Shown: piece after piece, positions 52,164-58,298 of the stretch
Layout: each line of letters opens with the position of its first letter
Position numbering within the stretch: the first letter of the stretch is position 1
Virus record (IMG/VR): IMGVR_UViG_3300006165_000005
Coordinates: 1-58,298 of that record
Length of the DNA: 58,298 nt
DNA from: a virus
Direction: 5' to 3' (one strand)
Made by a program: the position numbers and the translations under genes
The notes under the pieces: generated by a model
The model's input: the letters and a program-made list of their open reading frames with translations, nothing else
The model's database searches: none
Told to the model about the DNA's origin: nothing

Positions 52164-52277
52164 TTAATTTTTATACTCTTCCCAGTACTTAAAAGTATCT
52201 CTATCTTTTTTAGAACCGTGTATTACTGGTTTCCAAAATACAAATAAAGCTACAACTATTAATATAAATGCTATCAT
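52164..52277 (-). CDS. Small membrane protein (37 residues)
   Basis: ATG 52277 to TAA 52164 on the minus strand. Residues 3-15 are hydrophobic (AFILIVVALFVFW), followed by a charged tail (KKDRDTFKYWEEYK). It would sit with its N-terminus in the membrane. It lies 18 bases downstream of the tRNA in transcription order and before the palindromic terminator. No family is recognised, and with only sequence to judge, a small accessory or chance frame remains possible. Confidence 0.4.
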   Translation of the reverse strand: MIAFILIVVALFVFWKPVIHGSKKDRDTFKYWEEYKN

Positions 52278-52295
52278 AATGTTTTTTTAAGTTAG

Positions 52296-52367
52296 AGCGG
52301 GTGGGTGGAACGAACCACCGTCTACATACTGGAATGTATGTCGCTTTTATCGTTAAGCTACACCCGC
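52296..52367 (-). tRNA. tRNA-Gly (anticodon UCC), atypical arms
   Basis: On the minus strand the seven-base acceptor GCGGGTG (52367-52361) pairs with CACCCGC (52303-52297), with discriminator T at 52296 as in bacterial tRNA-Gly. The D stem is GCTT/AAGC. The anticodon stem is ACATA/TATGT with loop CATTCCAG, reading UCC for Gly. Oddities: the D loop lacks the GG pair, the T loop TTCGTT has six bases and the anticodon loop eight (six if C-G closes). CCA is not encoded. Probably real but tolerant of degeneration. Confidence 0.7.
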
Positions 52368-52398
52368 ATAAATTACTATTTACTGATTAATTCAGATA

Positions 52399-52429
52399 CA
52401 AATATACGTAGAAAAAATCTAATACACAA
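52399..52429 (-). promoter_or_regulatory. Putative host-type promoter of tRNA-Gly and small gene
   Basis: Minus strand: TTGT at 52426-52429, a 19-base spacer and TATATTTG at 52399-52406, matching the Bacteroidota form TTTG-N19-TAnnTTTG. The tRNA 5' end is about 31 bases further on. The -7 box is the same as in the chaperone intergenic region. Confidence 0.5.
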
Positions 52430-52434
52430 GTAAA

Positions 52435-52683
52435 TTACTTCTTAATTTCGTTATATCTATACTTTTTTGATATTTCTCTATTAAAGAACTTACCCTGACT
52501 TTCTGACATCCTAAACTTAGTAAATAAATTATGTGGTACATTATGGTATTGGTATTTTCTACCACCTTTAAATGTAACTAATAGTTCACTAGTCTTAGTA
52601 TCATACTCTGTAGCGAATATATTACTTGACGCGTACTCATTTAAAATTCTGGTTCCTTTTATTTCTTCTTTCGTTGGTTTCAT
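52435..52683 (-). CDS. KTSC-domain small protein
   Basis: 82 residues. Matches the KTSC pattern: YASSNIFATEYDTKTSELLVTF, then a GGRKYQYHNVP turn and a terminal helix RMSESQGKFFNREI. KTSC domains occur alone in many phage and bacterial small proteins and at the C-terminus of lysyl-tRNA synthetases; no specific function is known. It is 31 bases from the dnaK stop. Confidence 0.75.
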   Translation of the reverse strand: MKPTKEEIKGTRILNEYASSNIFATEYDTKTSELLVTFKGGRKYQYHNVPHNLFTKFRMSESQGKFFNREISKKYRYNEIKK

Positions 52684-52714
52684 ATTTAATTTTTTAAATT
52701 CTTATATTTTATAA

Positions 52715-54592
52715 TTATTCCTTAACCTCTTCATATTCCACATCGGTAGTACTTTCTTCTACTGGTGGTTCTTGATTTACGTCCTCTTCCCCTTCTTGGG
52801 TAGTTTCGTAAAGTTTAGTACTTATTTCGTTCCAATCACTAGTTAGTTTTTCCTTTAAGGTTGTTATAGTTTCCATATTTTTACCTTCTACGGCCTCTTT
52901 TAGTTCTTTTAAAGCACTTTCTAATTTAGTTTTATCTGAGTCGTCTAATTTATCACCAAATTCTTCAATTTGTTTTTCTGTTTGGAAGATTAGTCCATCT
53001 GCCTCATTTAAAGTATTAACATCTTCTTTCTTTTTCTTGTCTTCTTCTGCGTTTGCTTCAGCATCTGATTTCATTTTTTGGATTTCCTCATCAGACAAAC
53101 TACTACCGGACTCAATCTTAATATTATGTTCTTTACCGGTACCCTTATCTTTAGCTTTAACAGTTATTATCCCATTAGCGTCAATATCAAATGTTACCTC
53201 AACCTGTGGAATCCCTCTAGGTGCTGGTGGAATGTCTGTTAGTTGGAACCTACCTAGTGTTCTATTATCTGGTGCCATAGACCTTTCTCCTTGTAAGACA
53301 TGAATGTCTACCGCTGGTTGGTTATTTACCGCTGTGGAGAAAACTTCACTTTTGGACGTTGGTATTGTTGTGTTTGATTCTATTAACGTTGTCATCACAC
53401 CACCCATAGTTTCTATACCAAGTGATAGTGGGGTCACATCTAACAATAAAACATCCTTAACATCACCAACTAACACACCACCTTGTATAGCAGCTCCCAT
53501 CGCTACAACCTCATCCGGATTAACTCCTTTAGATGGTTTCTTTTTAAATAATTTTTCTACAGCTGATTGTATGATTGGTATCCTAGTTGACCCACCAACT
53601 AAAATTATCTCATCAATCTCAGTAACTTTTAAACCAGCATCTTTAATTGCCTTTCTACAAGGTGTTAAACTTTTCTTAACTAAAAATTCAACCATAGACT
53701 CAAACTTCGCTCTAGATAATGTACGAACTAGATGTTTTGGTCCAGTAGTGTCGGCAGTTAAATAAGGTAAGTTTAGTTCTGTAGTTGTTGAGTTAGAGAG
53801 TTCTACTTTTGCTTTTTCAGCCGCTTCTCTTAGACGTTGTAAAGCAGAAGGGTCTTCACTTATATTCATACCACTTTCTTCCTTAAACTCTTCAAGTAAC
53901 CAATCAACAATCACCTCATCAAAATTATCACCACCTAAATGTGTGTCACCATTTGTGGATTTTACTTCGAACACACCACCAGATATTTCCAATATAGAAA
54001 TGTCAAAAGTACCACCACCTAAATCATAAACAGCGATAGTTTTATCTTTTGTCTCGTTTATACCGTACGCTAATGCTGCAGCAGTTGGTTCGTTGATGAT
54101 TCTTAGTACGTTTAGTCCCGCGATTTCACCAGCTTCTTTTGTAGCTTGTCTTTGTGAATCATTAAAGTATGCTGGTACCGTTATTACCGCGTCTGTTACC
54201 GTTTCTCCTAGGTATTCTTCTGCTGTTTTTTTCAGATTCTGTAATATTACAGCTGATATTTCTTGTGGAACGTATGTTTTACCATCTACAACCACATTAA
54301 CATTTTCGTCACTACCTTTTTTTACTGTATAAGCCATTTTTTTAGCTTCTTTACTTACCTCATCAAACTTACTACCTATAAAACGTTTTACAGAGTAAAT
54401 TGTATTTGTTGGGTTTGTTACTGCTTGTCTTTTTGCTGGGTCCCCAACAACTCTATCACCATCTTTAAACGATATAACCGAAGGTGTTGTTCTTTTACCC
54501 TCCGAATTAACAATTATTGTGGGTGACCCACCTTCTACTACTGAAACACATGAGTTTGTAGTACCTAAATCTATTCCAATTACTTTTGTCAT
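52715..54592 (-). CDS. dnaK: Hsp70 chaperone DnaK
   Basis: 625 residues, near full bacterial length. The ATPase domain starts [12 protein letters not shown] (5-16), with the phosphate motifs [12 protein letters not shown] and [13 protein letters not shown]. The substrate domain includes [14 protein letters not shown] and a helical lid. The tail ends VEYEEVKE, like bacterial DnaK. It refolds proteins with DnaJ and GrpE, neither of which is in this window, so host co-chaperones would be used. It follows the Hsp20 gene by one base and they are likely co-transcribed. Finding a near-complete DnaK on a phage is rare. Confidence 0.95.
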   Translation of the reverse strand: MTKVIGIDLGTTNSCVSVVEGGSPTIIVNSEGKRTTPSVISFKDGDRVVGDPAKRQAVTNPTNTIYSVKRFIGSKFDEVSKEAKKMAYTVKKGSDENVNVVVDGKTYVPQEISAVILQNLKKTAEEYLGETVTDAVITVPAYFNDSQRQATKEAGEIAGLNVLRIINEPTAAALAYGINETKDKTIAVYDLGGGTFDISILEISGGVFEVKSTNGDTHLGGDNFDEVIVDWLLEEFKEESGMNISEDPSALQRLREAAEKAKVELSNSTTTELNLPYLTADTTGPKHLVRTLSRAKFESMVEFLVKKSLTPCRKAIKDAGLKVTEIDEIILVGGSTRIPIIQSAVEKLFKKKPSKGVNPDEVVAMGAAIQGGVLVGDVKDVLLLDVTPLSLGIETMGGVMTTLIESNTTIPTSKSEVFSTAVNNQPAVDIHVLQGERSMAPDNRTLGRFQLTDIPPAPRGIPQVEVTFDIDANGIITVKAKDKGTGKEHNIKIESGSSLSDEEIQKMKSDAEANAEEDKKKKEDVNTLNEADGLIFQTEKQIEEFGDKLDDSDKTKLESALKELKEAVEGKNMETITTLKEKLTSDWNEISTKLYETTQEGEEDVNQEPPVEESTTDVEYEEVKE

Positions 54593-54593
54593 A

Positions 54594-55055
54594 TTAACTT
54601 ATTTTTATTTGTTTTTTATTATTACTATTTTTTACTAATTTAGGTATAACTATACCTAAAACACCATTTTCTACCTTTGCTTTAATATTGTCGATATCAA
54701 CATTATCTGGTAACCTATAATCCAACTCTAGTTCTGTATTATAGAACTCTCTTCTTAAATAAGTTATTTTCTCCGCTTTACTGTCATATAAGTCATGATG
54801 CTCTTCAGCTACTGACGTTACCACTAAAACCCCATTTTCTACTATTACCGTGATATCGTTTTTTGTTAGTCCTGGGGCTTGCATTTCTAACATATAAGAT
54901 TTGTTAGTTTCTAACAAATTACTCCTATAACTACCTAACCCACCATAACTCGAATCTTTAGTTTTGTTAAAGTTTTCATCTTGTTGTTCATGAAGGTTAT
55001 CAGTAAAGAAATCATCAATGACTCTAGTTAAATCTGCTTTTGTTTTGTAATCCAT
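54594..55055 (-). CDS. Small heat shock protein (Hsp20 family)
   Basis: 153 residues from ATG 55055; the 16 residues upstream in frame are Lys-rich, with the first Met at 55103, and probably part of the leader. The alpha-crystallin domain spans ~40-140: [27 protein letters not shown], then [10 protein letters not shown] (the conserved IV-P-K end), and a C-terminal IKI (I-x-I) dimer-binding motif. It binds unfolding proteins for DnaK to refold. One base separates it from dnaK. Confidence 0.9.
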   Translation of the reverse strand: MDYKTKADLTRVIDDFFTDNLHEQQDENFNKTKDSSYGGLGSYRSNLLETNKSYMLEMQAPGLTKNDITVIVENGVLVVTSVAEEHHDLYDSKAEKITYLRREFYNTELELDYRLPDNVDIDNIKAKVENGVLGIVIPKLVKNSNNKKQIKIS

Positions 55056-55154
55056 AATTTTATTCTTTTTTATAAATTTATTAATTTTTATTCTTTTATT
55101 CAAGTAATTTATATTACTTTTACATTACCTTTAATACAATTACTGTACCAAAAG

Positions 55155-55162
55155 CAAATATA
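55155..55162 (-). promoter_or_regulatory. Putative -7 box of hsp20-dnaK promoter
   Basis: TATATTTG on the minus strand, matching TAnnTTTG. At the standard spacing the -33 element would fall at 55182-55185 (GACA), inside the palindrome at 55173-55187, so a repressor there could block this promoter. About 100 bases before the Hsp20 ATG. Confidence 0.45.
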
Positions 55163-55172
55163 TAAAAAAATA

Positions 55173-55187
55173 ATGACATAATGTCAT
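55173..55187. promoter_or_regulatory. Palindromic operator candidate ATGACAT-A-ATGTCAT
   Basis: Perfect seven-base arms with a single central base. A further half-like ATGTCAC lies at about 55202-55208. It is between the hsp20-dnaK and clpC promoters and may bind a repressor that controls both. The sequence does not match the CIRCE element. Confidence 0.45.
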
Positions 55188-55220
55188 ATTAGGAAGTAAA
55201 AATGTCACTAGGTTAATATT

Positions 55221-55251
55221 TTTACATTTTATAAAACATTTTATATATTTG
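55221..55251 (+). promoter_or_regulatory. Putative host-type promoter of the ClpC gene
   Basis: TTTA at 55221-55224, a 19-base spacer, then TATATTTG at 55244-55251. This matches TTTG-N19-TAnnTTTG with one mismatch. It starts 25 bases before the ATG at 55276. Confidence 0.5.
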
Positions 55252-55275
55252 TTTAAACAATTTAAATTATAATAT

Positions 55276-57324
55276 ATGAAAGAAATAATAAAATCGTCAT
55301 TCTCGGGTATCGAAGAAGATGGAGCTCAAAGTAAAAAACCAAAGAAAAGTAAATCAGAGAAAACATCTAGAACACCCATATTAGATAACTTTTCTAGAGA
55401 TTTAATAAAATTAGCTAGTGAAGGAAAATTAGACCCTGTGGTCGGTAGACAAGCTGAAATAACTAGAGTAGCACAAATATTATGTAGGAGAAAGAAAAAT
55501 AATCCTGTTTTGATAGGTGGTCCTGGTTGTGGTAAAACAGCTTTGGCTGAGGGATTGGCACTTAAAATACATAGTGGTAAATGCCCACGTAACTTATTAG
55601 ATAAAAAAATAGTTGCATTAGAACTAACTAGTTTAGTTGCTGGTACAAAATACAGGGGACAATTCGAAGAAAGAATGAAAGCTGTATTGGAGGAATTAAG
55701 GGATAATCCAGATATTATAATTTTTATAGACGAATTACATACTGTCGTAGGTACAGGAAATTCATCTGGTTCACTAGATGCAGCTAATATCTTTAAACCA
55801 GCTTTAGCTAGAGGTGAACTACAATGTATAGGAGCTACCACATTAGATGAGTATAGGGAGAATATAGAAAAGGATGGTGCATTAGAAAGAAGGTTCCAAA
55901 AAGTTATGGTAGAACCAACCACTGTAGAGGAAACATTAAAGATATTAACCAACCTTAAATCGAAATACGAAGACCACCATAAAGTGGTTATTAGTAACGA
56001 AATACTAAAACTTTGTGTTCAATTAGCTGAAAGATATATAACACATAGAGAATTTCCTGATAAAGCTATCGATATAATGGATGAGGTTGGTGCTAAGGTA
56101 CAAGTAGATATAGAGTTCCCAGATGAAATAGAAAATTTACGTAAGAGCATTGGTAAGTTGGGTGATGAGAAAAAATCAGTAGTTAAGTCACAACAATATG
56201 AAAAGGCAGCACACCTTAGAGATAAGGAATTAAAATTAATAACTAAGTTGGATGATTTAAAACTTGCGTGGGAAATAGAAATGGAGGAGCAAAGGACAGT
56301 TGTAAGTGTGGACGATTTATACACTGTGGTTTCTCAGATGACAAAAATACCATTAGCTAGATTATCTGAAAATGAAATGGCTAGTTTAATAGAATTAGAA
56401 TCACAGTTAAAAAACTATGTAGTTGGTCAAGATGAAGCTATTGAAAAAGTTTGTAAAGCTATAAGAAGAAATAGAGTTGGTATTAGAGATGGTTCTAAAC
56501 CTATAGGTACGTTTATGTTTTTAGGTCAAACAGGTATAGGTAAAACACATTTAGCTAAATCACTAGCAAAAGAAATATTTGGTTCTGAAGATTCTCTTAT
56601 TAGGGTAGATATGTCAGAATATCAAGAAAAATTTAACACTTCTAGGTTGATAGGTTCTCCTCCTGGTTACGTTGGGTACAACCAAGGTGGTCAATTAACT
56701 GAAGCCGTTAGAAATAAACCCTACAGTGTTGTATTATTTGACGAGATAGAGAAAGCACATCCAGATGTTTTTAACGTACTTCTACAGGTGTTCGATGATG
56801 GGCATATGACTGATGGTATGGGTAGAGTTATTAATTTTAAAAATACGTTAATAATTATGACATCCAATATTGGTGTTAAGAAACTACAGGAGTTTGGTAG
56901 TGGTATAGGTTTTGATACCTCCGCTAGATTAGAGAAAAAAGAAGAAGCGATGAAAGATATTATAGCATCACAATTAAAAAAATCTTTTAGTCCAGAATTC
57001 CTAAACAGGGTAGACGACACTATTGTATTTAACCAGTTAGATGAAAAGAACATAGAAGGTATTGTAGAAATGGAACTTAACAACCTTAAGAAAAGATTAT
57101 TAGATAAAGATTACAATATAACGTTCAATGCTTCGGTTAAGAAATTTATAGCTAAAGAATCGTATGATGAAAAGTTTGGTGCAAGACCATTAAAAAGAAT
57201 GATTCAAAATAAAATAGAGGACTTTATTTCAGAAGAAATTTTAAAAGGTAAAATAAAAGAAAAAAGCCGTTATTCTATTAGTATGGATAAAAAGACTGAG
57301 AAACCTAAATTAAAGAGTCTTTAA
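55276..57324 (+). CDS. clpC: ClpC-type Hsp100 unfoldase lacking the N-domain
   Basis: 682 residues; ClpC is about 810-860. Two AAA+ modules: Walker A GGPGCGKT (81-88) with Walker B IIIFIDELHT (148-156), and GQTGIGKT (417-424). The middle holds a UVR-like QYEKAAHLRDKE (307-318), typical of ClpC. The ~35 residues before the first module are Lys/Ser-rich; the double Clp N-domain is absent. GSGIGFD (IGF at 544-546) matches the ClpP-docking loop. Expected to unfold proteins and, through host ClpP, degrade them; substrate choice may be altered without the N-domain. Convergent with the right-edge fibre gene, sharing three bases at the stops. Confidence 0.85.
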   Translation: MKEIIKSSFSGIEEDGAQSKKPKKSKSEKTSRTPILDNFSRDLIKLASEGKLDPVVGRQAEITRVAQILCRRKKNNPVLIGGPGCGKTALAEGLALKIHSGKCPRNLLDKKIVALELTSLVAGTKYRGQFEERMKAVLEELRDNPDIIIFIDELHTVVGTGNSSGSLDAANIFKPALARGELQCIGATTLDEYRENIEKDGALERRFQKVMVEPTTVEETLKILTNLKSKYEDHHKVVISNEILKLCVQLAERYITHREFPDKAIDIMDEVGAKVQVDIEFPDEIENLRKSIGKLGDEKKSVVKSQQYEKAAHLRDKELKLITKLDDLKLAWEIEMEEQRTVVSVDDLYTVVSQMTKIPLARLSENEMASLIELESQLKNYVVGQDEAIEKVCKAIRRNRVGIRDGSKPIGTFMFLGQTGIGKTHLAKSLAKEIFGSEDSLIRVDMSEYQEKFNTSRLIGSPPGYVGYNQGGQLTEAVRNKPYSVVLFDEIEKAHPDVFNVLLQVFDDGHMTDGMGRVINFKNTLIIMTSNIGVKKLQEFGSGIGFDTSARLEKKEEAMKDIIASQLKKSFSPEFLNRVDDTIVFNQLDEKNIEGIVEMELNNLKKRLLDKDYNITFNASVKKFIAKESYDEKFGARPLKRMIQNKIEDFISEEILKGKIKEKSRYSISMDKKTEKPKLKSL

Positions 57325-58298
57325 ATTGTCATCACAACAACCCTTAACTTTTCTACAGAAACAACACCAATAATCCTAATTGTGTTATAGTTCATTATAG
57401 TAATGGTCACAGACGCGTCTCCAAGTAGTTTCATATCTCCACTAGCCCCATCGGTACTACCAATTAAGGAAATTAACACATCTCTACTATTAAGGTTGTG
57501 TGTCACATAAATCGAAGAACCCACACCTAGGATGAAAGTGTTAAAATGGTCGGTAGTATATTTTCTAGCTAGTCCCATCTCGGTACTACCTGATGAAAGT
57601 GTACTACTTGGTGATGGGATTTTTATTGAACCTGAACCTTGTGTATTTGCTGAGTAGACTGTTGACCCTGTTATCCACCCATTTGATATACTTATCCCTC
57701 TATCATCAGGGGTATTAAGCTCGACGTTACCAATAGTAGCTTTTAATACTAGTTTAGTACCTTTTACTTCTGATATTATCTCACTGTCACCAAATTTAGT
57801 TTTACCTTCTTCCGATTCTATTGTACTTTTACCACCTAGAGTGATATATGAACTTGCGTGTACACTTGTGGCTGAAACAGTATTACCGGTTAAGAATGTA
57901 GCCGTTATACCACCAATCACATCTAGTTTACCATCTTCACCACCACCTTTCAGTCCAGAATTTAATGTTAATACACCATCTACAGTTGTATCACCACTAA
58001 TGTTAGTTGTCCCACTAAATGTTACCGGAACTCGTCCAAAACCTACAGAGTATGGCCAAATAACAACTATATTATCATCTGCTCTAAATAAGGGAGTACC
58101 AGGGTATGTGGTAGCGGTTATTGTTAAACCACCATTAATTGTAACATTTTTATTAAATTTACTATCCTCAGAGAATGAAGTCACACCAGAAACTCTTAAT
58201 GCCCCATCTAAAATAGTGTTTCCTGTTACTTCAAATTGAGTGGGGGTACTAGCGTTTCTAAATCTAGCGATAAGTAGTTCACTTCCTTTTTCATCGCC
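57321..58298 (-). CDS. Tail-fibre-like beta-repeat protein (N-terminal end outside window)
   Basis: The frame is open from base 58298 to TAA 57321, so the start lies beyond the window and 325 C-terminal residues are visible. Repeated beta-helix-like motifs appear (GNTILDGALRVSGVTSF, then FNKNVTINGGLTI and GDTTVDGVLTLNSGL) at 30-40 residue spacing, a style typical of tail fibres. The C-terminus is Ser/Gly-rich with a helix-poor region ending VVVMTI. It is possibly part of a fibre operon outside the window. Confidence 0.65.
   Translation of the reverse strand, partial: GDEKGSELLIARFRNASTPTQFEVTGNTILDGALRVSGVTSFSEDSKFNKNVTINGGLTITATTYPGTPLFRADDNIVVIWPYSVGFGRVPVTFSGTTNISGDTTVDGVLTLNSGLKGGGEDGKLDVIGGITATFLTGNTVSATSVHASSYITLGGKSTIESEEGKTKFGDSEIISEVKGTKLVLKATIGNVELNTPDDRGISISNGWITGSTVYSANTQGSGSIKIPSPSSTLSSGSTEMGLARKYTTDHFNTFILGVGSSIYVTHNLNSRDVLISLIGSTDGASGDMKLLGDASVTITIMNYNTIRIIGVVSVEKLRVVVMTI

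Noticed and set aside
52321-52350. Four-base anticodon or frameshift suppressor reading of the tRNA
   Set aside because: The extra loop base is ambiguous with a C-G closing pair, so UCC as a normal Gly anticodon is simpler.
55173-55187. CIRCE element (HrcA) in the chaperone region
   Set aside because: The palindrome is 7-1-7 and its arms differ from the 9-9-9 CIRCE pattern.
1-58298. Integrase, transposase or CRISPR elements
   Set aside because: None recognised on either strand. There is no evidence here for lysogeny or insertion sequences.

Overview
This window is part of the genome of a large, AT-rich, T4-like tailed phage (myovirus type) that very probably infects a member of the Bacteroidota. 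The T4-like assignment rests on a collinear head block, all on the minus strand: large terminase (gp17-like), portal (gp20-like), prohead protease (gp21-like), acidic scaffold (gp22-like) and major capsid protein (gp23-like). A gp55-like late sigma factor and a gp5-like baseplate OB-fold protein support it. The host assignment rests on promoters of the Bacteroidota form TTTG-N19-TAnnTTTG, starts lacking Shine-Dalgarno sequences, a PolB-related exonuclease-like protein of the type found in Bacteroidota, and a small DUF4494-like protein.

Layout from left to right. 1-3830: Cys-rich, Thr-tract adhesin or fibre proteins. 3881-6421: a small plus-strand operon of five proteins, one with a WYL-like domain. 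6439-12938: a caspase-like protein plus tail and baseplate proteins. 12975-13673: the late sigma factor. 13684-33027 and on to 34324: about 20 kb of glycan genes, interrupted only by PhoH and two small genes. They comprise two GDP-mannose 4,6-dehydratases, a ColD-like 3-dehydratase, a GDP-fucose synthase-like reductase, an epimerase, two unrelated sulfotransferases, three fucosyltransferase-type enzymes (GT10, GT11, GT23/NodZ-like), an asparagine-synthase-like amidotransferase, a methyltransferase, a cupin and many other glycosyltransferases. 34329-35987: dUTPase, a catalytically degenerate exonuclease-like protein and a small protein. 36006-37238: one more glycosyltransferase. 37348-51224: head and packaging genes. 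51275-52683: a nucleotidyltransferase-like protein, a tiny membrane protein, a tRNA-Gly and a KTSC protein. 52715-57324: a stress-protein module in which Hsp20 and DnaK are divergent from a ClpC-type unfoldase. 57321 to the edge: a partial tail-fibre-like gene.

How the parts may work together (inference). The phage brings enzymes to convert host GDP-mannose into GDP-L-fucose and possibly a GDP-3,6-dideoxyhexose such as colitose, and to transfer, sulfate, methylate and amidate sugars. The acceptor could be its own Thr-rich fibres, which contain a mucin-like decapeptide repeat, or the host surface polysaccharide. Two promoter classes are visible: host-type promoters before the chaperone, tRNA, exonuclease-dUTPase and capsid-adjacent glycosyltransferase genes, and a TATTTATA box, usually about 15 nt before the start codon, at late structural genes. 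The chaperones could support folding of the large virion or remodel host proteolysis. The window has no replication genes, tail sheath or tube, integrase or CRISPR array.
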